Below are positions 25,206 to 34,769 of a DNA stretch of 64,000 nt, piece by piece (position 1 is the first letter of the stretch; every line of letters starts with the position of its first letter). The stretch comes from Eubacteriales bacterium (lineage in GTDB: Bacteria; Bacillota; Clostridia; Christensenellales; CAG-138), in assembly GCA_028694155.1 (NCBI GenBank), contig JAQUTY010000006.1, positions 62,001-126,000 on the forward strand. The letters are read 5' to 3'. A program made the position numbers and the translations under genes. The notes beneath the pieces are model-generated. The model was not told the DNA's origin. It did no database searches and saw nothing but the letters and a program-made list of their open reading frames with translations.

Positions 25206-26111
25206 TTGGCAGACAGGTTGGAACAACTCTACAAATCAATACGCGATAAAAATACGCAGACGCTTTTGGAGCATCGAGAGGACGCTTATAGGAGAAGTCC
25301 ACGCTTTGCCCAGATAGATTCCGAGCGTGCAAAAATTCTTTTTTCGGGACTCACCCCGGAAGCTGCAAAGATGCGGCTTGACGAGCTTAGAAGTGAGCAG
25401 GAGCTGCTGTTAAAGGAGCTATATTTGCCGCCCACATATCTGGATATGCGCTATCAATGCCCTGCCTGCAAGGACACGGGCTTTGTGGGCGAGGATATTC
25501 GCAAGCCCTGCGCCTGCTATCTAAAGAATAAGCAGCGTTTTTTGATGGAGGGGGCGAGGATAAACGATGTCCAGACCTTCGAACGGTTTTCGACCGATAT
25601 ATATTCAAATGATTTGCAACGGACTCGAACCAACAACGCAAAGAAAATCTGCGAAGCATATGCCAATGGGTTGCCAACGCCAAAATCGTGCAGCCTTTTG
25701 ATGCTTGGCGAGGCAGGACTTGGCAAGTCTTATTTGGGCAACGCAATCGCATATCGTGCGATTGAAAATGGAATTGAATGTATTAGAATCACCGCATATC
25801 GCTTTATTCAAGACATTATGGAAGGTCTGTCGCTGCATGAGAACAGGCTTAACAAGTATATTCACGTTCCGCTTTTAGTGCTTGACGACTTAGGCATAGA
25901 GCCGATAATTTCAAACGTCACAGGCGAGTGCCTGCTTTCGCTCATTAGCGAGCGTCAAGGCGCAAGGATGGCAACTGTGTGCATATCGAATCTTTCATAT
26001 GAGGAGATGTATTCAAGGTATACCGAGCGTTTTGCCTCACGCCTGTTTGACAACAGCACCACAATCCTCATTCAGCTAACGGGAAACGATTTGCGTGGGA
26101 GTATGCGTTAA
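25206..26111 (+). CDS. DnaC/DnaI-type helicase loader ATPase
   Basis: A 301-residue AAA+ ATPase. The N-terminal coiled region and zinc-finger-like cysteines (CPACKDTG, then CACY, about 79-100) fit DnaI-type loaders. The Walker A (GEAGLGKS, near 172) and Walker B (LLVLDDLGIE) are clear. It would load the replicative DNA helicase together with the adjoining DnaD-like protein. It starts at a TTG directly after the dnaD-like stop, with GAGGA upstream. IstB transposition helpers share the fold, but no transposase is near. Confidence 0.87.
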   Translation: MADRLEQLYKSIRDKNTQTLLEHREDAYRRSPRFAQIDSERAKILFSGLTPEAAKMRLDELRSEQELLLKELYLPPTYLDMRYQCPACKDTGFVGEDIRKPCACYLKNKQRFLMEGARINDVQTFERFSTDIYSNDLQRTRTNNAKKICEAYANGLPTPKSCSLLMLGEAGLGKSYLGNAIAYRAIENGIECIRITAYRFIQDIMEGLSLHENRLNKYIHVPLLVLDDLGIEPIISNVTGECLLSLISERQGARMATVCISNLSYEEMYSRYTERFASRLFDNSTTILIQLTGNDLRGSMR

Positions 26112-26917
26112 TGCTCTATCTATGTGCGACACCGATAGGAAATTTGGGAGATTTGACGCTCAGGGTTATTGAAGCTCTTAGGGCGTGCGACGCTGTGTAC
26201 TGCGAGGACACACGCCAGACCGCAAAGCTGCTAAACCATCTTGAAATAAAAAAACCGATTACAAGCTGCCACGAGCACAATGAGCAGTTCCGTTCCGCTG
26301 AGGTTGTAGAGCTTCTAAAAGAGGGCAAGAACATCTGCTATTGCTCCGATGCAGGTATGCCTGCAATCTCCGATCCGGGGGCTATTTTAGTGCAAGCCTG
26401 CATTGAAAATAATCTGGATTACACCGTGCTTCCGGGCGCATCGGCGGTGCTGACAGCGGCGATTCTTTCAGGGCTTACACCACAGCCCTTCACCTTTTTT
26501 GGCTTTTTGCCACGAGAGAGCAAGCAGAAGGGGCAAATGCTCGAAAAGATTAAGAGTATGGGGCATCTGTGTATTTTGTATGAGAGTCCGCATCGAGTGC
26601 AGGCAACCCTGCAAGCGTTGTTATCAATAGTGGGCGATTGTCAGGCGGCAGTCTTGCGTGAGCTTACAAAGAAGTATGAGAGCGTGTATCGTGGCTCCCT
26701 GTCCGAGCTGATTGCTCTGTTTGAGACAGAACCAAAGGGCGAATGTGTAATCTGTGTCCTGCCCAAAGCAGAAAAGACGACTGCATCAGACGCTGACCTA
26801 GATGCTTTACTTGACGAGCTGCTCAAAACCATGTCCGTAAAGGACGCTGCCCAGATTGCCAGCAAGACTCTCGGTTTGCCCAAAAAGGTCTGCTACCAGC
26901 ACGCACTTGACCGCTAA
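26111..26917 (+). CDS. rsmI: 16S rRNA (cytidine-1402-2'-O)-methyltransferase
   Basis: Methylates the ribose of C1402 in 16S rRNA using S-adenosylmethionine. A 268-residue protein of the tetrapyrrole methylase fold. LCATPIGNLGDLT at the N terminus, CEDTRQTAKLL, and SDAGMPAISDPG are near-invariant RsmI blocks. Its ATG overlaps the stop of the helicase loader by one base, so it is translationally linked. Confidence 0.95.
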   Translation: MLYLCATPIGNLGDLTLRVIEALRACDAVYCEDTRQTAKLLNHLEIKKPITSCHEHNEQFRSAEVVELLKEGKNICYCSDAGMPAISDPGAILVQACIENNLDYTVLPGASAVLTAAILSGLTPQPFTFFGFLPRESKQKGQMLEKIKSMGHLCILYESPHRVQATLQALLSIVGDCQAAVLRELTKKYESVYRGSLSELIALFETEPKGECVICVLPKAEKTTASDADLDALLDELLKTMSVKDAAQIASKTLGLPKKVCYQHALDR

Positions 26918-26923
26918 AATCTG

Positions 26924-26952
26924 TTGTACGTTTCCCACAAAGATGATATACT
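26924..26952 (+). promoter_or_regulatory. Promoter of the xseA operon (leaderless type)
   Basis: TTGTAC (26924-26929), 17 bp and TATACT (26947-26952). The xseA ATG is 6 bases past the -10 and has no ribosome site. Confidence 0.72.
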
Positions 26953-26958
26953 TATCCC

Positions 26959-28167
26959 ATGGAATTAAAACCAACCTTCTCTGTAAGCGAGCTAAATGAA
27001 TATGTTCAGCTAACACTGAGCCATGATCCCAACCTAAGCAACTTATCCGTTCAGGGCGAGATTTCGGGCTTTCATAGGCATAGCTCCGGACACTTGTATT
27101 TCACTTTGAAGGACGATAAGGCGTCGGTCAAATGCGTAATGTTCAAAATGAACGCACTTCGCCTACGATTTGTCCCCAAGGACGGCGCACAGGTCAAGAT
27201 TGCAGGTCAGGCATCGCTCTATCAGCGTGACGGCTCATTTCAAGTATATGTCAATTCGATGGAAGCACTCGGAACAGGTGCGCTCTATCAGCAATTTTTA
27301 GAGATGAAGGAACGGCTAAATAAACAGGGCTATTTCGATGAATCCAACAAAAAGGCAATTCCAAAGCTGCCCTTGTGCATCGGCATTGTAACCAGTAAAA
27401 CAGGCGCGGTTCTTAGGGACATTCACAATGTTTTGAACCGCAGATTTCCCGCAATGGGAACAAAGCTGTATCCCACCGCCGTTCAAGGCGCAGGGGCAGC
27501 AAATGAGATAGCAAGAGCAATCGAGACGGCAAATTATGAGGACGCTTGCGATGTTCTTATCGTTGCACGGGGAGGCGGAAGCATGGAGGATCTGTGGGCG
27601 TTCAACGAGCTTCCTGTTGCGGACGCAATTTTCAAATCGCATATTCCGATTATTTCTGCGGTGGGACACGAAACGGACTTTTCCATTTCGGACTTTGTTG
27701 CCGACCTTCGAGCACCAACACCGTCCGCCGCCGCCGAGCTTGCAGTACCCGAATATGAGCAGCTTGAAAAGAGACTATCAGACAGCCTCGACAGACTTAA
27801 TCATGCCTTGCAAAATGGTATTTTGCGCAAGCGTGATAAGCTCGATTTATTGATACGCAGACCTGCCTTTGTGTCATTACCAACAAAACTGATGCAGCAA
27901 AGGCAAGGCTTGGACGAAAACTGTGACAGACTAATCAGACTAAGCACGGACGATATGACAAGACGCAATAACAGCCTGACGCAGATGCAGCTGAAGCTGG
28001 ACGCCAACAGTCCCAACGCTACCTTGCGGCGTGGTTTTGCACTTGTCACGGACAGGGGCGGCGCACTGGTTACGTCGGCAGAGCAGATTATTGAGAATGA
28101 AGAGCTGACCATACACTTTAGTGACGGAAATGCAGCAGTGAAGGTGCAGGAAAGGAACAAACAATGA
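26959..28167 (+). CDS. xseA: Exodeoxyribonuclease VII large subunit
   Basis: Catalytic subunit of a single-strand exonuclease used in repair. The 402 residues include the N-terminal OB domain (LSVQGEISGFHRHSSGHLYFTLKD), the core with RGGGSMEDLWAFN and VGHETDFSISD, then the coiled-coil that binds XseB. The gene begins a run, xseA-xseB-ispA-dxs-tlyA, with overlaps or small gaps, so it is one operon. The start lies just past a -10 box, so the mRNA may be leaderless. Confidence 0.94.
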   Translation: MELKPTFSVSELNEYVQLTLSHDPNLSNLSVQGEISGFHRHSSGHLYFTLKDDKASVKCVMFKMNALRLRFVPKDGAQVKIAGQASLYQRDGSFQVYVNSMEALGTGALYQQFLEMKERLNKQGYFDESNKKAIPKLPLCIGIVTSKTGAVLRDIHNVLNRRFPAMGTKLYPTAVQGAGAANEIARAIETANYEDACDVLIVARGGGSMEDLWAFNELPVADAIFKSHIPIISAVGHETDFSISDFVADLRAPTPSAAAELAVPEYEQLEKRLSDSLDRLNHALQNGILRKRDKLDLLIRRPAFVSLPTKLMQQRQGLDENCDRLIRLSTDDMTRRNNSLTQMQLKLDANSPNATLRRGFALVTDRGGALVTSAEQIIENEELTIHFSDGNAAVKVQERNKQ

Positions 28168-28358
28168 GCGAGAAAACCTATGAGCAGAACGTAACAGAGC
28201 TTGAGGGGATAGTGCAAAAACTTGAGAGTGGCAACGCACCCTTGGGCGAGATGGTAGAATTGTACGAGCAGGGCATGAAGCTATACAAGCTGTGTTCCGA
28301 GCGTTTGAGTCAATATGAGCGTCGTCTGGATATAATTAAGGAGAATGACGATGCTTGA
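28164..28358 (+). CDS. xseB: Exodeoxyribonuclease VII small subunit
   Basis: A 64-residue helical subunit that packs on XseA. The family pattern (YEQNVTELEGIVQKLESGNAPLGEMVELYEQG) covers the first half. It overlaps xseA by 4 bp (ATGA), and the ispA start lies inside its last codons, showing tight coupling. Confidence 0.92.
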   Translation: MSEKTYEQNVTELEGIVQKLESGNAPLGEMVELYEQGMKLYKLCSERLSQYERRLDIIKENDDA

Positions 28359-29082
28359 ACAAGCCTTGATGAAGGCGATAGAAAAGTATTCAACGTCACC
28401 CCAGCTCAAACAGATGCTTGAGTATTGCGTGGTTGGTGGCGGCAAGCGTGTGCGTCCTACATTATGCTTGCTTACGGCAAAGATGCTCGGTGTTGAGCAA
28501 GCCGCTGCAATGCCTTTTGCTGTGTCACTTGAGCTTATTCATAGCTACTCGTTGGTGCATGACGACCTTCCTGCTATGGACAATGACGATTTTAGGCGTG
28601 GCAAAGCATCGTGCCACAAGCGATTTTCGGAGGCGGATGCGATACTTACAGGCGATGCGCTGCTGACTATGGCGGCATTGGTACTCAGTGAGGTTGAGGG
28701 CGAGCAGGAGGCAAAAAAAGAGATATTTTCGTCTGCAATGACGATGGTGGAGGGACAAAGACTTGATCTTAGCGACCCAAAACGCACCGAAGATTTATAC
28801 AGGAAAAAGACGGGCGCACTCATATTGGCAGGGATATTGGCAGCCGCAAGACTTGCAAAATGCAACCAAATGCAGTATGATAATTTGTATGAGTTTGGAG
28901 ATAGCCTTGGACTGCTGTTCCAGCTAACGGACGATGTGATTGACAACGAGCAGAACGCCACAGCGGTCAGCGACAGGATAGAACAGCTAAACGCCACAGC
29001 AGCGAGCGCATTGAATGAATTTGGCGAGGAGGCAACACCGCTTAGAATGCTTCTGGACGCCGTAACTGAACGGAAGGCATAA
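28345..29082 (+). CDS. ispA: Polyprenyl synthetase (farnesyl diphosphate synthase type)
   Basis: Condenses isopentenyl diphosphate with allylic diphosphates to make short-chain isoprenoids. A 245-residue all-helical protein. GGGKRVRP, the first Asp-rich motif (HDDLPAMDND) and second (LTDDVIDN) are present. It is shorter than the typical 290 residues, mainly at the ends, with all catalytic motifs kept. It sits directly before dxs, the entry step to the same pathway, as in Bacillus. Confidence 0.92.
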   Translation: MTMLEQALMKAIEKYSTSPQLKQMLEYCVVGGGKRVRPTLCLLTAKMLGVEQAAAMPFAVSLELIHSYSLVHDDLPAMDNDDFRRGKASCHKRFSEADAILTGDALLTMAALVLSEVEGEQEAKKEIFSSAMTMVEGQRLDLSDPKRTEDLYRKKTGALILAGILAAARLAKCNQMQYDNLYEFGDSLGLLFQLTDDVIDNEQNATAVSDRIEQLNATAASALNEFGEEATPLRMLLDAVTERKA

Positions 29083-30914
29083 TGGAGTACAAGATACTTG
29101 ATTCGATAAACAGCATAGAGGATCTGAAAAAGTGCAGCTTTGAACAGCTTGAACAGCTTGCAGAGGATATTCGTGCGTTTTTAATTGAGAATGTATCACA
29201 TACGGGCGGTCATTTGGCGTCGAGCCTTGGAGCAGTAGAACTGATAATTGCTACTCACTATGTCTTTGACAGCCCCAAGGACAAGATTATTTTTGACGTT
29301 GGTCATCAGGCATATGCACATAAGATTTTAACGGGGCGAAAGGATGCTTTTGCTTCACTTCGGCAGGAGGGCGGAATTTCCGGCTTTCCCAAGCGTGAGG
29401 AGAGCGAGCATGACGCATTCAACACGGGACATGCAAGCACTTCAATTTCTGCCGCACTTGGTATTGCACGGGGAAAAAAGATTAGGGGCGAAGCAGGAAG
29501 CTCAATCGCCTTTATAGGAGACGGAGCAATGACAGGCGGACTTGCAATGGAGGCTCTTGACGATATAGACGATTACGATCTTCCGCTTGTAATATTGCTT
29601 AATGACAACGAAATGTCCATTGCGCCCAACGTTGGGGCGGTGAACCGCAGACTATCAAAGCTGAGGACTAATCGTGGTTATGTGCGCTTCAAACGCCGCT
29701 TGGTTCGAGCGTTGGACACCAGCAAGGGCGGAAAATGGCTTTCACGCCACATGGAACGCACAAAGAACAGAATTAAGAAGTTCATTATGCCCAATCTCCC
29801 GTTTGAGGAGTATGGCTTCACATATCTTGGGCCCATTGATGGACACAACATTAAAAAGACCGTCAAGATGCTGATTAGTGCAAAGGAGCTGCACAAGCCC
29901 GTGATGGTACACGCCAGAACGCAGAAGGGCAAAGGCTATTCATTTTCCGAAAACGACCCCGAGAAGTTCCACGGTGTCGCTCCATTCTCGGTAATGACGG
30001 GCAAAGTAGTCACAAACGGACAGGTGTCCTGCTCGACTGCTTTTGGACAAACGATGGTCGAGCTTGCACAGTCTGACCCCAATATAGTGGCTATCACCGC
30101 TGCAATGCCCTCCGGCACAGGGCTTACGCAGTTTGCAGAGCGTTATCCCCAGAGATTTTTCGATGTTGGCATTGCAGAGGAACATGCGTTGACGATGGCA
30201 GCAGGTATGGCGACAGTTGGCATCAAGCCGGTTGTGGCACTATATTCATCTTTCTTGCAAAGGGGCTTTGATGAGCTGCTGCACGACATCTGCATGCAAA
30301 AGCTGCACGTTGTCATAGCACTGGACAGGAGTGGACTTGTTGGGGAAGACGGCGCAACGCATCAGGGGGTATATGACGCCGGATTCTTGATGACAATGCC
30401 AAATTTGACCGTATATTCACCTGCTACACTTGAGGAGCTTTCTCAGATGCTAAAGATGGCAATAGCCGATGATAAGCCAGCCGTGGTCAGATACAATAGA
30501 GGTACGCTGCCCAGCGAGAAGATTAAAACACCCATTGAGTATGGCAAGTGGGAGACTATATTGCCCATATCCAAGTATAATATCATATCCACCGGAACCA
30601 TGCTGCCCATTGCGCATTGGGTCGCAAAGAAATATGGCGCAGGGTTTGTTCACGCACGGTTCTTTATGCCTGTGGACAAAGACGTCATTGCGCAGATACG
30701 TCGGTGCAACGGCAAAACCTTGATTGTGGAAGAAAACATCATAGCTCTTGGCGCAGAACTTGCAACAGAGCTCAATCCTTTGAGAGTCAAGTCGCTGTGC
30801 CTGCCCAAGGACCCCATAGCACATGCTTCCATTGATTCGCAGCGTGAGAAGTACGGACTCACCGAGGCAGGCATTGAAAAAGCATTGAAGGACTTGATGA
30901 ACGAACATGACTAA
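29082..30914 (+). CDS. dxs: 1-deoxy-D-xylulose-5-phosphate synthase
   Basis: Thiamine diphosphate enzyme joining pyruvate and glyceraldehyde 3-phosphate, the first step of the MEP isoprenoid pathway. The 610 residues contain HTGGHLASSLG, the ThDP motif GDGAMTGG near 150 followed by NDNEMSI, the transketolase middle (GIAEEHALTMAAGMA) and a C-terminal domain. Its ATG overlaps the ispA stop by one base. The run onward into tlyA overlaps by 8 bp. Confidence 0.96.
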   Translation: MEYKILDSINSIEDLKKCSFEQLEQLAEDIRAFLIENVSHTGGHLASSLGAVELIIATHYVFDSPKDKIIFDVGHQAYAHKILTGRKDAFASLRQEGGISGFPKREESEHDAFNTGHASTSISAALGIARGKKIRGEAGSSIAFIGDGAMTGGLAMEALDDIDDYDLPLVILLNDNEMSIAPNVGAVNRRLSKLRTNRGYVRFKRRLVRALDTSKGGKWLSRHMERTKNRIKKFIMPNLPFEEYGFTYLGPIDGHNIKKTVKMLISAKELHKPVMVHARTQKGKGYSFSENDPEKFHGVAPFSVMTGKVVTNGQVSCSTAFGQTMVELAQSDPNIVAITAAMPSGTGLTQFAERYPQRFFDVGIAEEHALTMAAGMATVGIKPVVALYSSFLQRGFDELLHDICMQKLHVVIALDRSGLVGEDGATHQGVYDAGFLMTMPNLTVYSPATLEELSQMLKMAIADDKPAVVRYNRGTLPSEKIKTPIEYGKWETILPISKYNIISTGTMLPIAHWVAKKYGAGFVHARFFMPVDKDVIAQIRRCNGKTLIVEENIIALGAELATELNPLRVKSLCLPKDPIAHASIDSQREKYGLTEAGIEKALKDLMNEHD

Positions 30915-31728
30915 CGAACGATTGGACAATGAGATGGTCGCCCGTGGGCTTGTGCCATCAAGAGAAAAGGCTCGTGCACTCATAATGGCAGGGGTTGTGC
31001 TTCTTGACGGAGTGAAAGCAAACAAGGCAGGGCAGACGGTAAAAGAAGGCGCAGTAGTCGAAATCAAGGAGGACGTCATACCCTTTGTAAGCCGAGGAGG
31101 GTTGAAGCTTCAAAAGGCAATTGAGGTATTTCCCATTACGCTTGAGGGAAAAAACTGCATTGACGTGGGGGCATCGACCGGAGGATTTACCGATTGTATG
31201 CTTAAAAGTGGAGCAGTTCACGTCACCAGCTTGGACGTGGGCTACGGTCAGCTCGATTGGTCGCTAAGAAATGACAGTCGGGTCACGGTCATGGAGCGAA
31301 CAAACGCAAGGTTTATGGAACCGTCTTGGTATCCAAATCCCTTCGATTTTGCATCAATAGATGTTTCCTTTATTTCGCTTAGACTGATACTGCCACCCCT
31401 TGCCACCTGCATGAATGATGGCGGAGAGGTCGTTGCGCTCATCAAACCGCAATTTGAGGCAGGCAGAAGCGAGGTCGGCAAAAACGGCGTGGTAAGAGAT
31501 GAAGCCGTTCATACGAGGGTATGCGCTGACATGATGAATTTCGCCTTCAACGCAGGTTACTCCGTTCTGGGTCTGTCGTATTCACCCATTACAGGGCCTA
31601 AGGGCAACATTGAGTTTCTGCTGCACCTTGCACATGGAGGGGACAAAAAAGGGACAGGCGAACAGGAATTTGCCGATTTAGCAAAAAAAACAGTGGATTT
31701 AGCTCATAAAAGCTGCATAACTGTTTAA
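30907..31728 (+). CDS. tlyA: TlyA family rRNA (cytidine-2'-O)-methyltransferase/S4 protein
   Basis: A 273-residue protein with an N-terminal S4 RNA-binding domain (about 1-60) and an FtsJ-like methyltransferase (GKNCIDVGASTGGFTDCML). The family includes the TlyA ribose methylase acting on 16S/23S rRNA and the Bacillus homologue YqxC; target positions are not evident here. It ends the xseA operon; nadK has its own promoter downstream. Confidence 0.92.
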   Translation: MTNERLDNEMVARGLVPSREKARALIMAGVVLLDGVKANKAGQTVKEGAVVEIKEDVIPFVSRGGLKLQKAIEVFPITLEGKNCIDVGASTGGFTDCMLKSGAVHVTSLDVGYGQLDWSLRNDSRVTVMERTNARFMEPSWYPNPFDFASIDVSFISLRLILPPLATCMNDGGEVVALIKPQFEAGRSEVGKNGVVRDEAVHTRVCADMMNFAFNAGYSVLGLSYSPITGPKGNIEFLLHLAHGGDKKGTGEQEFADLAKKTVDLAHKSCITV

Positions 31729-31746
31729 TCTTTATTCATAATTTAA

Positions 31747-31775
31747 TTGAATTTTTCGGCGTGAGAATGTATAAT
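31747..31775 (+). promoter_or_regulatory. Promoter of nadK
   Basis: TTGAAT (31747-31752), 17 bp and TATAAT (31770-31775). Transcription should begin near 31782, which excludes in-frame starts at 31780. Confidence 0.75.
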
Positions 31776-31812
31776 ACTCTTGCTGTATTCATTACGATGG
31801 GAGAGAATAGAA

Positions 31813-32589
31813 TTGCATCTGTGTTTTGCGGCTAATCCGCACCGTCCACAAACTTATGCAGTCAGGGATCGACTTATTGCACAGGCAAAGCAAGTCGGGT
31901 TCACTTGCTCGCTTATTGAGGATGTTGGCTCGGAGGGTGCGGACATGCTCGTTGTTTCGGGCGGAGATGGTTCGCTAATTCGGTACGCTGAACAGTGCTG
32001 GCAGTATGACATGCCGATGCTCGGTGTCCATGTGGGCAGAGTTGGGTTTTTGAGTGAGTGCACGGAGGAAGAGTTCGCATTTGCGCTTGAGCGCATCAAA
32101 AGCGGAAGCTATACCTTGGATAAGCGCACCATGCTTACATGCAGCATCAACGGCGGAGAGAAGGCACATTGCCTAAACGATGTACTTGTGTTCAAACACA
32201 GCTTTTCGGGTGTCGCTCAAATGGAGCTGTCCATCGACAACCAGAGTGTAGGAACGATTTTTGGAGACGGCATTGTGGTGGCAACGCCAACGGGCTCAAC
32301 GGCTTATTCCTTGTCGGCAGGCGGTCCAATAGTAGCAGACGGGCTTGAGGCGATTCTTGTTACACCGATTTGTCCGCACACCCTTCACATGCGCCCCATC
32401 GTTGCATCAATGAATGCTCTGGTTCGCATTGAGGTCATTGGAAACGGCGTGGTGGCTGTGGACGGAGAACGGATTGCAGAGGTAGAAACCGGAGACAGCA
32501 TAGAACTTGGGCGGTCGGACAGAACTGTGTCATTTGTGCGCTTTGGCAAGCAGGATTTATTTGACAGGATTCAAAAGAAGCTAAGATAA
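31813..32589 (+). CDS. nadK: NAD kinase
   Basis: Phosphorylates NAD to NADP. A 258-residue protein with the family GGDGS motif (VVSGGDGSLIRYAE near 50) and the conserved TPTGSTAYSLSAGGPI and PICPHTL segments. I choose the TTG at 31813 as the start because GGGAGAG lies about 8 bases upstream and the transcription start excludes an earlier one. The order nadK-argR-recN-spoIVB-spo0A matches Bacillus. Confidence 0.9.
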   Translation: MHLCFAANPHRPQTYAVRDRLIAQAKQVGFTCSLIEDVGSEGADMLVVSGGDGSLIRYAEQCWQYDMPMLGVHVGRVGFLSECTEEEFAFALERIKSGSYTLDKRTMLTCSINGGEKAHCLNDVLVFKHSFSGVAQMELSIDNQSVGTIFGDGIVVATPTGSTAYSLSAGGPIVADGLEAILVTPICPHTLHMRPIVASMNALVRIEVIGNGVVAVDGERIAEVETGDSIELGRSDRTVSFVRFGKQDLFDRIQKKLR

Positions 32590-32610
32590 TTTTTGAGGTA
32601 GGGGAAGGCA

Positions 32611-33060
32611 ATGAAGACTAAAAGACACGCAATTATTTTGAAAGTAATCACTTCGCAGAACGTGGAAACGCAGGAGGAGCTAGCAAACATTCTGTCAACG
32701 CAGGGTTTTTCGGTTACTCAGGCAACGGTATCTCGTGACATCAAGGAACTGCGCTTGATAAAAGTGCTTACCAGCGAGGGCAGATATAAGTATGCCACGG
32801 TCGAAAAGGCAGAGTCTGACCTTCAGGAACGATTTATTCGCCTGTTTGCAAACTGCGTGATTTCAGTCACAAGCGCAAGCAACCTCATTGTAGTCAAAAC
32901 TATGGCAGGCAGCGCATCAGTTGCCGGCGAGGCTATCGATTCGCTCAAATGGACTGAGATTGCCGGCAGCATCGCAGGAGATAATACTATTTTCGTTGCG
33001 GTACGCGATGGTAAAAATGTTCAGGAGCTTGTCAAGAGATTCCAAAAGATGATGAAATAG
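32611..33060 (+). CDS. argR: Arginine repressor
   Basis: A 149-residue hexameric DNA-binding regulator of arginine biosynthesis and catabolism. N-terminal winged helix (about 1-70, TQATVSRDIKELRLIKV) and C-terminal oligomerisation/arginine-binding domain (MAGSASVAGEAIDSL). AGGGGAAGG lies ahead of the ATG. Since arginine feeds ornithine degradation, ArgR may affect the ornithine locus in this genome, but no ARG box was confirmed by eye. Confidence 0.94.
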   Translation: MKTKRHAIILKVITSQNVETQEELANILSTQGFSVTQATVSRDIKELRLIKVLTSEGRYKYATVEKAESDLQERFIRLFANCVISVTSASNLIVVKTMAGSASVAGEAIDSLKWTEIAGSIAGDNTIFVAVRDGKNVQELVKRFQKMMK

Positions 33061-33072
33061 ACGGAGGCAAGG

Positions 33073-34737
33073 GTGCTTCAAAGTTTAACAATTAACCACA
33101 TAGCATTGATAGATAAGCTCCACATCACTTTTGATGCGGGCTTTTCTGCGTTGACGGGCGAGACAGGAGCAGGAAAGTCCATACTTATTGAATCGGTGGG
33201 CTTTGTACTTGGCGAGAGAGCCAACCGAGAGAGCATACAAACAGGTGCGGACAAGGGCAGTGTTGAGGCGGTATTTACTCTGGAGCTTAATAGTCCGGCA
33301 GCAAAGTTCCTAAAAGAACAGGAGCTTTTGGAGGGCGAGGAGGTCACGCTTTATCGTGAGCTGAATGTTAGCGGAAAGAATAGCTGTCGCATAAACGGCA
33401 CACTCGTGTCGGCAGCAGAGTTGAAAGCTCTTGGTGATATGCTCTGTGATATGCACGGACAACATGCGCATCAAAGCCTGCTAAACAGCAGAACACATCT
33501 TGCCCTGCTTGACAGCTATGCTCACAGCAATTCGGACGGACTGCTGGACAGGCTGGAGACGGCAAGACTTGAAGCACAGCGGGCGTATGCACAAAGGAAG
33601 GCATTACAGGCAAGCCTTTTGGAGCGCACACGCAGGCTTGAGGCAATATCCTATCAGCTCACGGAGATTGACAAAAGTGAGCTGATTGATGGCGAAGAGG
33701 AAGAGCTTATTGCTCTTAGAAAACGTATGCAAAATGCTCAGATGATTCTGGAGAATCTGCATACAGCATATGAGGCGATTGCAGGCGAGGACGGGACGCT
33801 CAACAAGGTTGCTCAAGCCGTTCACTCGCTGAGCATCATTTCGGGCTTTGAAAAGAGCTATTCTGATGCGCACGATCGAACTGATGAGTGCTACTATGCC
33901 CTTGAGGACATCAGCTACACATTGAGAGATGCAATGGACGGATTCCAGTTCGATGAACAGACACAGGAGCAAACAGAGAACCGACTTGCGTTGATATATT
34001 CGTTGAAGCGCAAATATGGCGCAACCATAGCGGAAATACTTGAGTATCGCAACAGGATATTCGATGAACAAAGCACTCTTTTGGCTGGTGAGCAGAACAT
34101 GGAGACGCTGCAAAAAAAAGAGGACAAGGCACGGGAGGCTTTCTCGGCAATCTGCTCGGAACTGACCCAAAAACGCAGAAATGCAGCCGACACACTTGGT
34201 ACGGCAATAGTAAAGGAACTTGCGGATATGGGAATGCCACATGCTCAGTTTTCCGTGAGCTTTGAAAGGATAGCAACAGAGGAGCTAAACGAGAACGGAG
34301 CTGACCAGGTGGAATTTCTTATGTCGGCAAACCGTGGGGAACCACAAAAGCCGCTTGTCAAAATTGCATCAGGCGGAGAAATATCACGCATCATGCTTGC
34401 GTTCAAGGTTGTGCTTGCCACGAGCGATCATATCGACACTCTGATTTTTGATGAGATAGATTCCGGAATATCTGGAATGGTAGCCAATGCGGTTGCCGAC
34501 AAGATGTTGGAGCTGTCTAAGGAACATCAAGTATTGTGCGTCACTCATCTTCCACAGATTGCATCTCACGCTGACAGACATTTTTGGATATACAAGGAGA
34601 CTTTGGGCGAACGCACGGTATCTACCGCAAGACTGCTTACACGAGAGGAACGCATAAGGGAGCTGGCACGTATCATGGGCAGCGATCAAAATGATGCAGC
34701 AGCTATTGAACATGCAACAAAAATGTTAATTTCATAG
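33073..34737 (+). CDS. recN: DNA repair protein RecN
   Basis: An SMC-like ATPase for double-strand-break repair, 554 residues. Walker A GETGAGKSI near 35, two long coiled-coil halves, a C-terminal signature ASGGEISRIMLAFK and a Walker B IFDEIDSGISG. It starts at GTG 33073 behind GGAGG. The gene order recN-spoIVB-spo0A is the classical Firmicute arrangement. Confidence 0.95.
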   Translation: MLQSLTINHIALIDKLHITFDAGFSALTGETGAGKSILIESVGFVLGERANRESIQTGADKGSVEAVFTLELNSPAAKFLKEQELLEGEEVTLYRELNVSGKNSCRINGTLVSAAELKALGDMLCDMHGQHAHQSLLNSRTHLALLDSYAHSNSDGLLDRLETARLEAQRAYAQRKALQASLLERTRRLEAISYQLTEIDKSELIDGEEEELIALRKRMQNAQMILENLHTAYEAIAGEDGTLNKVAQAVHSLSIISGFEKSYSDAHDRTDECYYALEDISYTLRDAMDGFQFDEQTQEQTENRLALIYSLKRKYGATIAEILEYRNRIFDEQSTLLAGEQNMETLQKKEDKAREAFSAICSELTQKRRNAADTLGTAIVKELADMGMPHAQFSVSFERIATEELNENGADQVEFLMSANRGEPQKPLVKIASGGEISRIMLAFKVVLATSDHIDTLIFDEIDSGISGMVANAVADKMLELSKEHQVLCVTHLPQIASHADRHFWIYKETLGERTVSTARLLTREERIRELARIMGSDQNDAAAIEHATKMLIS

Positions 34738-34769
34738 ATTTTGCACATGCTATCACGGAGGTGACAGCC

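Noticed and set aside
25206..26111. IstB-type transposition helper
   Set aside because: The fold is shared, but no transposase or terminal repeats are near, the N-terminal cysteines fit a DnaI-type loader, and a DnaD-like gene adjoins.
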